Part shown: positions 40,930 through 53,079 of the stretch, piece by piece
Numbering within the stretch: the stretch's first letter is position 1
How the letters are laid out: the number at the start of each line of letters is the position of its first letter
NCBI RefSeq assembly: GCF_051401765.1
Contig: NW_027480464.1
Span: 3,472,001 to 3,536,000 of the forward strand
Source of the DNA: Calliopsis andreniformis
Taxonomy: Eukaryota; Arthropoda; Insecta; Hymenoptera; Andrenidae
Length of the DNA stretch: 64,000 bases
Reading direction: 5' to 3'
Translations under genes and position numbers: made by a program
The notes under the pieces: model-generated
Databases searched by the model: none
The model's input: only the letters and a program-made list of their open reading frames with translations
What the model was told of the DNA's origin: nothing

Positions 40930-41592
40930 TACTCAATCTTCAATCCTCAATCGTCAACCTTCAATCCTCAATACTCAATCTTCAATCCTCAATCCTCAAT
41001 CCTCAAGCACCAATCCTCATTCTTCAATCCTCAATACCCAATCCTCAATCTTCAATCCTCGATCCTCAATCCTCAATCCTCAACCCTCAATCCTCGATCC
41101 TCATTCTTCAATCCTCAATACTCGATCTTCAATCCTCAATCCTCAATCCTCAATCCTCAATCCTCAATCCTCAATCCTCAATCCTCAATCCTCAATCCTC
41201 AATCCTCAGTCCCCAAACCTCAATCCTCAATCTTCAATCCTCAAAACTCAATCTTCAATCCTCGATCCTCAATACTCAATCCTCAATCCTCAATCCTCAA
41301 TCCTCAATCGTCAGTCTTCAATCCTCAATACTCAATCTTCAATCCTCAATCCTCAATCCTCAATCCCCAATCCTCATTCCTCAATCCTCAATACCCAATC
41401 CTAAATCTTCAATCCTCAATCCTCAATCCTCAATTCTCAATCCTCAATCCTCAGTCCTCAGTCCTCAAACCACAATCCTCAACCCTCAGACCTCATCCTC
41501 AATCCTCAATCCTCAACCCTCAATCCTCAATCTTCAATCCTCGATACTCAATCTTCAATCCTCAATCCTCACTCCTCAAACCTCAATTCTGA
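39955..41592 (+). other. Stop-free frame of 545 codons, judged non-coding
   Basis: This frame opens only because of a single-base change (CTTGAAACC) that creates an ATG context absent at the duplicate position near 48,536. A start that appears by one substitution between otherwise near-identical copies argues against a conserved gene. The content is the SSILNPQ heptapeptide throughout. Confidence 0.8.
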
Positions 41593-44020
41593 ATCCTCAA
41601 TCCTGAATCCTCAATCTTCGGCCCTCAGTCCTCAACAATCAATTGTCAATACTCAATCCTCAATAGAATATCCTCAATTCACAGTTTTCAATAATCAATC
41701 CCCATTCTTCAATCTTCAAACCTCATTCCACAAACAACAATTCCCATCACTCAACCCTCAACACTCAGTACTCAATCTTCAATACTCAATCCTCAATCCT
41801 CAATCTTCAATCCTCAATACTCAACCTTCAATCCTCAATCCTCAATTCTCAATCCTCAATACTCAATCCTCAATCGTCAATCCTCAATCCCCAATTCTCA
41901 ATCTTCAATCCTCAAACCTCAATCCTCAATCCCCAATCCTCAATCTTCAATCCTCAATACTCAACCGTCAATCCTCAATCCTCAATCCTCGATCCTCAAT
42001 CCTCAATGTTCAATCCGCGATACCCAATCCTCAATGTTCAATCCTCAATCCTCAATCCTCAATCCTCAATCCTCAATCATCAATCCTCAATCCTCAATCC
42101 TCAATCATCAATCCTCAATCCTCAATCCTCAGTCCCCAAAGCTCAATCCTCAATCTTCAATCCTTAATACTCAATCTTCAATCCTCGATACTCAATACTC
42201 AATCCTCAATCCTCAATCCTCAATCGTCATTCTTCAATCCTCAATACTCAATCTTCAATCCTCAATCCTCAATCCTCAATCCTCATTCTTCAATCCTCAA
42301 TACCCAATCCTCAATCTACAATCCTCAATCCTCAATCCTCAATTCTCAAACCTCAATCCTCAGTCCTCAGTCCTCAAACCTCAATCCTCAGCCCTCAGCC
42401 CTCATCCTCAATCCTCAATCCTCAACCCTCAATTCTCAATCCTCAATCCTCAATCGTCTGTCTTCAATCCTCAATACTCTATCTTCAATCCTCAATCCTC
42501 AATCCGCATTCCTCAATCTTCAATCCTCAATCCTCAATCCTCAATCCTCAATCCTCAACCCTCAACCCTCAGCTCTCATCCTCAATCCTCAATCCTCAAC
42601 CCTCAATCCTCAATCCTCAATCCTCAATCCTCAAAACTCAATCTTCAATCCTCGATCCTCAATACTCAATCCTCAATCCTCAATCCTCAATCCTCAATTG
42701 TCAGTCTTCAATCCTCAATACTCAATCTTCAATCCTCAATGCTCAATCCTCAATCCCCAATCCTCATTCCTCAATCCTCAATACCCAATCCTAAATCTTC
42801 AATCCTCAATCCTCAATCCTCAATTCTCAATCCTCAATCCTCAGTCCTCAGTCCTCAAACCACAATCCTCAACCCTCAGACCTCATCCTCAATCCTCAAT
42901 CCTCAACCCTCAATCCTCAATCTTCAATCCTCGATACTCAATCTTCAATCCTCAATCCTCACTCCTCAAACCTCAATTCTGAATCCTCAATCCTGAATCC
43001 TCAATCTTCGGCCCTCAGTCCTCAACAATCAATTGTCAATACTCAATCCTCAATAGAATATCCTCAATTCACAGTTTTCAATAATCAATCCCCATTCTTC
43101 AATCTTCAAACCTCATTCCACAAACAACAATTCCCATCACTCAACCCTCAACACTCAGTACTCAATCTTCAATACTCAATCCTCAATCCTCAATCTTCAA
43201 TCCTCAATACTCAACCTTCAATCCTCAATCCTCAATTCTCAATCCTCAATACTCAATCCTCAATCGTCAATCCTCAATCCCCAATTCTCAATCTTCAATC
43301 CTCAAACCTCAATCCTCAATCCCCAATCCTCAATCTTCAATCCTCAATACTCAACCGTCAATCCTCAATCCTCAATCCTCGATCCTCAATCCTCAATGTT
43401 CAATCCGCGATACCCAATCCTCAATGTTCAATCCTCAATCCTCAATCCTCAATCCTCAATCCTCAATCATCAATCCTCAATCCTCAATCCTCAATCATCA
43501 ATCCTCAATCCTCAATCCTCAGTCCCCAAAGCTCAATCCTCAATCTTCAATCCTTAATACTCAATCTTCAATCCTCGACACTCAATACTCAATCCTCAAT
43601 CCTCAATCCTCAATCGTCATTCTTCAATCCTCAATACTCAATCTTCAATCCTCAATCCTCAATCCTCAATCCTCATTCTTCAATCCTCAATACCCAATCC
43701 TCAATCTACAATCCTCAATCCTCAATCCTCAATTCTCAATCCTCAATCCTCAGTCCTCAGTCCTCAAACCTCAATCCTCAGCCCTCAGCCCTCATCCTCA
43801 ATCCTCAATCCTCAACCCTCAATTCTCAATCCTCAATCCTCAATCGTCTGTCTTCAATCCTCAATACTCTATCTTCAATCCTCAATCCTCAATCCGCATT
43901 CCTCAATCTTCAATCCTCAATCCTCAATCCTCAATCCTCAATCCTCAACCCTCAACCCTCAGCTCTCATCCTCAATCCTCAATCCTCAACCCTCAATCCT
44001 CAATCCTCAATCCTCAATCC
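41241..44020. repeat. 1,390-bp HOR, two tandem copies
   Basis: Units at about 41,241-42,630 and 42,631-44,020. The AAAACTC word, the landmark (41,666 and 43,056), the GCGATAC marker (42,008 and 43,398) and the CCCCAAAGC word (42,131 and 43,521) all recur 1,390 bp later. Differences are single bases, such as CGATACTC against CGACACTC near 43,576 and CAAACCTC against CAATCCTC near 42,348. Confidence 0.9.
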
Positions 44021-46976
44021 TCAATCTTCAATCCTCAATACTCAATCTGCAATCCTCAATCCTCAACCCTCAATCCTCAATCGTCAGTCTACAATCCTCA
44101 ATACTCAATTTTCAATCCTCAATCCTCAATCCCCAATCCTCAGTCTTCAATCCTCAATCCTCAACGCTCAATCCTCAATCCTCAATCCACAACCTTCAAT
44201 CCTCAATACACAATCTTCAATCCTCAATCACAATCCTCAATCCTCAATCCTCAATCATCAATCCTCAATCCTCAATCCTCAGTCCCCAAAGCTCAATCCT
44301 CAATCTTCAATCCTTAGTACTCAATCTTCAATCCTCGATACTCAATACTCAATCCTCAATCCTCAATCCTCAATCGTCATTCTTCAATCCTCAATACTCA
44401 ATCTTCAATCCTCAATCCTCAATCCTCAATCCTCATTCTTCAATCCTCAATACCCAATCCTCAATCTACAATCCTCAATCCTCAATCCTCAATTCTCAAT
44501 CCTCAATCCTCAGTCCTCAGTCCTCAAACCTCAATCCTCAGCCCTCAGCCCTCATCCTCAATCCTCAATCCTCAACCCTCAATTCTCAATCCTCAATCCT
44601 CAATCGTCTGTCTTCAATCCTCAATACTCTATCTTCAATCCTCAATCCTCAATCCGCATTCCTCAATCTTCAATCCTCAATCTTCAATCCTCAATCCTCA
44701 ATCCTCAACCCTCAACCCGCAGCTCTCATCCTCAATCCTCAATCCTCAACCCTCAATCCTCAATCCTCAATCCTCAATCCTCAACCTTCAATCCTCAATA
44801 CTCAATCTGCAATCCTCAATCCTCAACCCTCAATCCTCAATCGTCAGTCTACAATCCTCAATACTCAATTTTCAATCCTCAATCCTCAATCCCCAATCCT
44901 CAGTCTTCAATCCTCATTCCTCAACGCTCAATCCTCAATCCTCAATCCACAACCTTCAATCCTCAATACACAATCTTCAATCCTCAATCACAATCCTCAA
45001 TCCTCAATCCTCAATCCTCAATCCTGAATCTTCAATCCTCAATACTCAATCTGCAATACTCAATCCTCAATACTCAATCCTCAATACTCATTCTTCAATC
45101 CTCAATACCGAATCCTCAATCTTCAATCCTCAATCTTCAATCCTCAAACCTCAATCCTCAATCCCCAATCCTCAATCTTCAATCCTCAATACTCAACCGT
45201 CAATCCTCAATCCTCAATCCTCGATCCTCAATCCTCAATGTTCAATCCGCGATACCCAATCCTCAATGTTCAATCCTCAATCCTCAATCCTCAATCCTCA
45301 ATCCTCAATCATCAATCCTCAATCCTCAATCCTCAATCATCAATCCTCAATCCTCAATCCTCAGTCCCCAAAGCTCAATCCTCAATCTTCAATCCTTAAT
45401 ACTCAATCTTCAATCCTCGATACTCAATACTCAATCCTCAATCCTCAATCCTCAATCGTCATTCTTCAATCCTCAATACTCAATCTTCAATCCTCAATCC
45501 TCAATCCTCAATCCTCATTCTTCAATCCTCAATACCCAATCCTCAATCTACAATCCTCAATCCTCAATCCTCAATTCTCAAACCTCAATCCTCAGTCCTC
45601 AGTCCTCAAACCTCAATCCTCAGCCCTCAGCCCTCATCCTCAATCCTCAATCCTCAACCCTCAATTCTCAATCCTCAATCCTCAATCGTCTGTCTTCAAT
45701 CCTCAATACTCTATCTTCAATCCTCAATCCTCAATCCGCATTCCTCAATCTTCAATCCTCAATCCTCAATCCTCAATCCTCAATCCTCAACCCTCAACCC
45801 TCAGCTCTCATCCTCAATCCTCAATCCTCAACCCTCAATCCTCAATCCTCAATCCTCAATCCTCAATCTTCAATCCTCAATACTCAATCTGCAATCCTCA
45901 ATCCTCAACCCTCAATCCTCAATCGTCAGTCTACAATCCTCAATACTCAATTTTCAATCCTCAATCCTCAATCCCCAATCCTCAGTCTTCAATCCTCAAT
46001 CCTCAACGCTCAATCCTCAATCCTCAATCCACAACCTTCAATCCTCAATACACAATCTTCAATCCTCAATCACAATCCTCAATCCTCAATCCTCAATCAT
46101 CAATCCTCAATCCTCAATCCTCAGTCCCCAAAGCTCAATCCTCAATCTTCAATCCTTAATACTCAATCTTCAATCCTCGATACTCAATACTCAATCCTCA
46201 ATCCTCAATCCTCAATCGTCATTCTTCAATCCTCAATACTCAATCTTCAATCCTCAATCCTCAATCCTCAATCCTCATTCTTCAATCCTCAATACCCAAT
46301 CCTCAATCTACAATCCTCAATCCTCAATCCTCAATTCTCAATCCTCAATCCTCAGTCCTCAGTCCTCAAACCTCAATCCTCAGCCCTCAGCCCTCATCCT
46401 CAATCCTCAATCCTCAACCCTCAATTCTCAATCCTCAATCCTCAATCGTCTGTCTTCAATCCTCAATACTCTATCTTCAATCCTCAATCCTCAATCCGCA
46501 TTCCTCAATCTTCAATCCTCAATCTTCAATCCTCAATCCTCAATCCTCAACCCTCAACCCTCAGCTCTCATCCTCAATCCTCAATCCTCAACCCTCAATC
46601 CTCAATCCTCAATCCTCAATCCTCAATCTTCAATCCTCAATACTCAATCTGCAATCCTCAATCCTCAACCCTCAATCCTCAATCGTCAGTCTACAATCCT
46701 CAATACTCAATTTTCAATCCTCAATCCTCAATCCCCAATCCTCAGTCTTCAATCCTCAATCCTCAACGCTCAATCCTCAATCCTCAATCCACAACCTTCA
46801 ATCCTCAATACACAATCTTCAATCCTCAATCACAATCCTCAATCCTCAATCCTCAATCCTCAATCCTGAATCTTCAATCCTCAATACTCAATCTGCAATA
46901 CTCAATCCTCAATACTCAATCCTCAATACTCATTCTTCAATCCTCAATACCGAATCCTCAATCTTCAATCCTCAAT
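43293..46976. repeat. 1,842-bp composite, two tandem copies, each with a 760-bp dimer
   Basis: Units at 43,293-45,134 and 45,135-46,976, anchored by the CCCCAAAGC word at 43,521 and 45,363. Inside each is a 760-bp tandem dimer: 43,478-44,237 with 44,238-44,997, and 45,320-46,079 with 46,080-46,839. The 760-bp monomer carries CAATCGTCTGTC, CAATCCGCATTCC, CAGCTCTCATCC and CAATCACAATCC words. No 140-bp landmark is present from about 43,200 to 47,990. Confidence 0.9.
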
Positions 46977-47099
46977 CCTCAATGCTCAATCCTCAATCCT
47001 CAATCCCCAATCCTCAATCTTCTATCCTCAATACTCAACCGTCAATCCTCAATCCTCAATCCTCGATCCTCAATCCTCAATGTTCAATCCGCGATACCC

Positions 47100-49510
47100 A
47101 ATCCTCAATCCTCAGTCCTCAGTCCTCAAACCTCAATCCTCAACCCTCAGCCCTCATTGTCAATCCTCAATCCTCAATACCCAATCCTCAATCTTCAATC
47201 CTCAATCCTCACTCCTCAATCCTCAATCCTCAATCGTCAACCCTCAATTTTCAATCCTCATTCTTCAATCCTCAATACCCAATACTCAACCTTCAATCCT
47301 CAATCCTCAATCCTCAATCCTCAACTCTCAATCCTCAATCCTGAGTCCTCAGTCCTCAAACTTCAATCCTCAACCCTCAGCCCTCATTGTCAATCCACGA
47401 TGTTCAATCCTCAATCCTCAATCTTCAATGCTCAATACTCAACCTTCAATCCTCAATCCTCAATTCTCAATCCTCAATCCTCAATCCTCAATCCTCAATC
47501 CTCAATCCTCGATCCTCAATCCTCAATCCCCAATTGTCAGTCTTCAATCCTCAATACTTAATCTTCAATACTCAATCCTCAATACGCAATCGTCAATCTT
47601 CAATCCTCAATTCTCAACCCTCAATCCTCAATCCTCAATCTTCAATCCTCAATACTAAATCTTCAATCCTCAATCCTCAATCCTCAATCATCAATCCTCA
47701 ATCCTCAATCCTCAATCCTGAATATTCAATCCTCAATACTCAATCTGCAATCCTCAATCCTAAATCCTCAATACTCAATCCTCATTATTCAATCCTCAAT
47801 ACCGAATCCTCAGTCTTCAATCCTCAATCCTCAATCCTCAATCCTCATACCTCAATCCTCAATGTTCAATCCTCAGTACCCAATCCTCAATCTTCAATCC
47901 TCAATCCTCAATCCTCAATACTCAATCCTCAATACTCAGTCCTCAAACCTCAATCCTGAATCCTCAACCCTGAATCCGCAACCTTCAGCCCTGAGTCCTC
48001 ATCGATCATTTGGCAATCCTCAATCCTCAATAGAATATCCTCAATTCACAGTTTTCAATACTCAATACCCAATCTGCAATCTTCAGATCTCTATCCACAA
48101 ACATCAATACTCATCACTCAACCCACAATACTCTGTTCCCAACCCTCAATCCTCAAACCTCAACCCTCAATCTCCAATCATCAATCCTCAATCCTCAATC
48201 CTCAATCCTCAATCCTCAATCGTCAACCTTCAATCCTCAATACTCAATCTTCAATCCTCAATCCAGAATCCTCAGACCTCAGTCCTCAATCCTCAACCCT
48301 CAACCCTCAGCCCTCATCCTCAATCCTCAATCCTCAACCCTCAATTCTCAATCTTCAATCCTCGATACTCAATATTCAATCCTCAATCCTCAGTCCTCAA
48401 ACCTCAATTCTGAATCCTCAATCCTGAATCCTCAATCTTCGGCACTCAGTCCTCAACAATCAGTTGTCAATCCTCAATCCTCAATAGAATATCCTCAATT
48501 CACAGTTTTCAATACTCAATACTCAATCTGCAATCTTCAAACCTCTGTCCACAAATATCAATTCTCATCACTCAGCCCTCAACAATCAGTCCTCAATCCT
48601 CAATCCTCAATCCTCAATCCTCAATCCTCAATCGTCAATCTTCAATCCTCAATACTCAATCTTCAATCCTCAATCCTCAATCCTCAATCCTCAATCCGCA
48701 TTCTTCAATCCTCAATACCCAATCCTCAATCCTCAATCTTTAATCCTCAATCCTCTTTCCTCAATCCCCAATCTTCAATACCCAATCCTCAATCCTCAAT
48801 CTTTAATCCTCAATCTTCAATCCTCAATTCCAATCCTCAATCCTCAATCCTCAGTCATCAAACCTCAATCCTCAACCCTCAGCCCTCATCGTCAATCCAC
48901 AATCTTCAATCCTCAATCCTCAATCCTCAGTCATCAAACCTCAATCCTCAACCCTCAGCCCTCATCGTCAATCCACAATCTTCAATCCTCAATACTCAAT
49001 CTTCAATCCTCAATCCTCAATACTCAATCCTCAATCCGCATTCTTCAATCCTCAATACCCAATCCTCAATCCTCAATCTTTAATCCTCAATCCTTTTTCC
49101 TCAATCCCCAATCTTCAATACCCAATCCTGAATCCTCAATCTTTAATCCTCAATCCTCTTTCCTCAATCCTCAATCTTCAATCCTCAATACTCAATCTTC
49201 AATCCTCAATCCACAATCCTCAATCCTCAATCCTCATCCTTCAATCCTCAATACCCAATCCTCAATCTTCAATCCTCAATCCTCAATCCTCAATTCTCAA
49301 TTCTCAATCCTCAATCCTCAATTTTCAATCCTCATTCTTCAATCCTCAATACCGAATACTCAATCTTCAATCCTCAATACCCAGTCCTCAAACCTCAATT
49401 CTGAATCCTCAATCCTGAATTCTCAATCTTCAATCCTCAGTCCCCAATCCTCAATCTTCAATCCCCAATCCTCAATCCTCAATCCCCAATCCTCAATCTT
49501 CAATCCTCAA
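47100..49510. repeat. 2.4-kb block, copy 2 (partner 38,519-40,929)
   Basis: Second copy at +8,581 bp, with landmarks near 48,032 and 48,487. It is flanked on both sides by fragments of the 760-bp family, whereas the first copy is flanked by the 22.6 kb-type block on its left. It therefore looks inserted into, or exchanged within, the 760-bp array. Confidence 0.92.
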
Positions 49511-50550
49511 TCCTCAATCCTCAACCCTCAACCCTCAGCTCTCATCCTCAATCCTCAATCCTCAACCCTCAATCCTCAATCCTCAATCCTCAATCCTCAA
49601 TCTTCAATCCTCAATACTCAATCTGCAATCCTCAATCCTCAACCCTCAATCCTCAATCGTCAGTCTACAATCCTCAATACTCAATTTTCAATCCTCAATC
49701 CTCAATCCCCAATCCTCAGTCTTCAATCCTCAATCCTCAACGCTCAATCCTCAATCCTCAATCCACAACCTTCAATCCTCAATACACAATCTTCAATCCT
49801 CAATCACAATCCTCAATCCTCAATCCTCAATCCTCAATCCTGAATCTTCAATCCTCAATACTCAATCTGCAATACTCAATCCTCAATACTCAATCCTCAA
49901 TACTCATTCTTCAATCCTCAATACCGAATCCTCAATCCTGAATCTTCAATCCTCAATACTCAATCTGCAATACTCAATCCTCAATACTCAATCCTCAATA
50001 CTCATTCTTCAATCCTCAATACCGAATCCTCAATCTTCAATCCTCAATCCTCAATGCTCAATCCTCAATCCTCAATCCCCAATCCTCAATCTTCTATCCT
50101 CAATACTCAACCGTCAATCCTCAATCCTCAATCCTCGATCCTCAATCCTCAATGTTCAATCCGCGATACCCAATCCTCAATGTTCAATCCTCAATCCTCA
50201 ATCCTCAATCCTCAATCCTCAATCATCAATCCTCAATCCTCAATCCTCAATCATCAATCCTCAATCCTCAATCCTCAGTCCCCAAAGCTCAATCCTCAAT
50301 CTTCAATCCTTAATACTCAATCTTCAATCCTCGATACTCAATACTCAATCCTCAATCCTCAATCCTCAATCGTCATTCTTCAATCCTCAATACTCAATCT
50401 TCAATCCTCAATCCTCAATCCTCAATCCTCATTCTTCAATCCTCAATACCCAATCCTCAATCTACAATCCTCAATCCTCAATCCTCAATTCTCAATCCTC
50501 AATACTCAATCCTCAATCGTCAATCCTCAATCCTCAATCCTCAGTCCCCA
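49511..50550. repeat. 760-bp family fragment with a 98-bp tandem duplication
   Basis: Begins inside a 760-bp monomer (CAGCTCTCATCC at 49,536, matching 46,562). It then carries a duplication of exactly 14 heptads at 49,839-49,936 and 49,937-50,034. The matching region at 46,865-46,962 has one copy. It continues through the marker near 50,153 into a partial monomer (CCCCAAAGC at 50,277). Confidence 0.85.
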
Positions 50551-53079
50551 AACCTCAATCCTCAATCTTCAATCCTCAAAACTCAATCTTCAATCCTCGA
50601 TCCTCAATACTCAATCCTCAATCCTCAATCCTCAATCCTCAATTGTCAGTCTTCAATCCTCAATACTCAATCTTCAATCCTCAATCCTCAATCCTCAATC
50701 CCCAATCCTCATTCCTCAATCCTCAATACCCAATCCTAAATCTTCAATCCTCAATCCTCAATCCTCAATTCTCAATCCTCAATCCTCAGTCCTCAGTCCT
50801 CAAACCACAATCCTCAACCCTCAGACCTCATCCTCAATCCTCAATCCTCAACCCTCAATCCTCAATCTTCAATCCTCGATACTCAATCTTCAATCCTCAA
50901 TCCTCACTCCTCAAACCTCAATTCTGAATCCTCAACCCTGAATCCTCAATCTTCGGCCCTCAGTCCTCAACAATCAATTGTCAATACTCAATCCTCAATA
51001 GAATATCCTCAATTCACAGTTTTCAATAATCAATCCCCATTCTTCAATCTTCAAACCTCATTCCACAAACAACAATTCCCATCACTCAACCCTCAACACT
51101 CAGTACTCAATCTTCAATACTCAATCCTCAATCCTCAATCTTCAATCCTCAATACTCAACCTTCAATCCTCAATCCTCAATTCTCAATCCTCAATACTCA
51201 ATCCTCAATCGTCAATCCTCAATCCCCAATTCTCAATCTTCAATCCTCAAACCTCAATCCTCAATCCCCAATCCTCAATCTTCAATCCTCAATACTCAAC
51301 CGTCAATCCTCAATCCTCAATCCTCGATCCTCAATCCTCAATGTTCAATCCGCGATACCCAATCCTCAATGTTCAATCCTCAATCCTCAATCCTCAATCC
51401 TCAATCCTCAATCATCAATCCTCAATCCTCAATCCTCAATCATCAATCCTCAATCCTCAATCCTCAGTCCCCAAAGCTCAATCCTCAATCTTCAATCCTT
51501 AATACTCAATCTTCAATCCTCGACACTCAATACTCAATCCTCAATCCTCAATCCTCAATCGTCATTCTTCAATCCTCAATACTCAATCTTCAATCCTCAA
51601 TCCTCAATCCTCAATCCTCATTCTTCAATCCTCAATACCCAATCCTCAATCTACAATCCTCAATCCTCAATCCTCAATTCTCAATCCTCAATCCTCAGTC
51701 CTCAGTCCTCAAACCTCAATCCTCAGCCCTCAGCCCTCATCCTCAATCCTCAATCCTCAACCCTCAATTCTCAATCCTCAATCCTCAATCGTCTGTCTTC
51801 AATCCTCAATACTCTATCTTCAATCCTCAATCCTCAATCCGCATTCCTCAATCTTCAATCCTCAATCCTCAATCCTCAATCCTCAATCCTCAACCCTCAA
51901 CCCTCAGCTCTCATCCTCAATCCTCAATCCTCAACCCTCAATCCTCAATCCTCAATCCTCAATCCTCAATCTTCAATCCTCAATACTCAATCTGCAATCC
52001 TCAATCCTCAACCCTCAATCCTCAATCGTCAGTCTACAATCCTCAATACTCAATTTTCAATCCTCAATCCTCAATCCCCAATCCTCAGTCTTCAATCCTC
52101 AATCCTCAACGCTCAATCCTCAATCCTCAATCCACAACCTTCAATCCTCAATACACAATCTTCAATCCTCAATCACAATCCTCAATCCTCAATCCTCAAT
52201 CATCAATCCTCAATCCTCAATCCTCAGTCCCCAAAGCTCAATCCTCAATCTTCAATCCTTAGTACTCAATCTTCAATCCTCGATACTCAATACTCAATCC
52301 TCAATCCTCAATCCTCAATCGTCATTCTTCAATCCTCAATACTCAATCTTCAATCCTCAATCCTCAATCCTCAATCCTCATTCTTCAATCCTCAATACCC
52401 AATCCTCAATCTACAATCCTCAATCCTCAATCCTCAATTCTCAATCCTCAATCCTCAGTCCTCAGTCCTCAAACCTCAATCCTCAGCCCTCAGCCCTCAT
52501 CCTCAATCCTCAATCCTCAACCCTCAATTCTCAATCCTCATTCCTCAATCGTCTGTCTTCAATCCTCAATACTCTATCTTCAATCCTCAATCCTCAATCC
52601 GCATTCCTCAATCTTCAATCCTCAATCTTCAATCCTCAATCCTCAATCCTCAACCCTCAACCCTCAGCTCTCATTCTCAATCCTCAATCCTCAACCCTCA
52701 ATCCTCAATCCTCAATCCTCAATCCTCAATCTTCAATCCTCAATACTCAATCTGCAATCCTCAATCCTCAACCCTCAATCCTCAATCGTCAGTCTACAAT
52801 CCTCAATACTCAATTTTCAATCCTCAATCCTCAATCCCCAATCCTCAGTCTTCAATCCTCAATCCTCAACGCTCAATCCTCAATCTTCAATCCACAACCT
52901 TCAATCCTCAATACACAATCTTCAATCCTCAATCACAATCCTCAATCCTCAATCCTCAATCCTCAATCCTGAATCTTCAATCCTCAATACTCAATCTGCA
53001 ATACTCAATCCTCAATACTCAATCCTCAATACTCATTCTTCAATCCTCAATACCGAATCCTCAATCTTCAATCCTCAAT
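50551..53079. repeat. Copy of 42,610-45,134 at +7,945 bp
   Basis: Anchors 42,698, 43,424, 43,521 and 44,281 all recur 7,945 bp later, so the second 1,390-bp unit and the attached 760-bp dimer (51,423-52,182 and 52,183-52,942) were copied as one piece. It overlaps the start of the 5,520-bp repeat. Confidence 0.88.

Noticed and set aside
38519..49510. Mobile element as the cause of dispersed blocks
   Set aside because: The blocks have no terminal inverted repeats, target-site duplications I can recognise, or encoded transposase; their ends lie in plain heptads.
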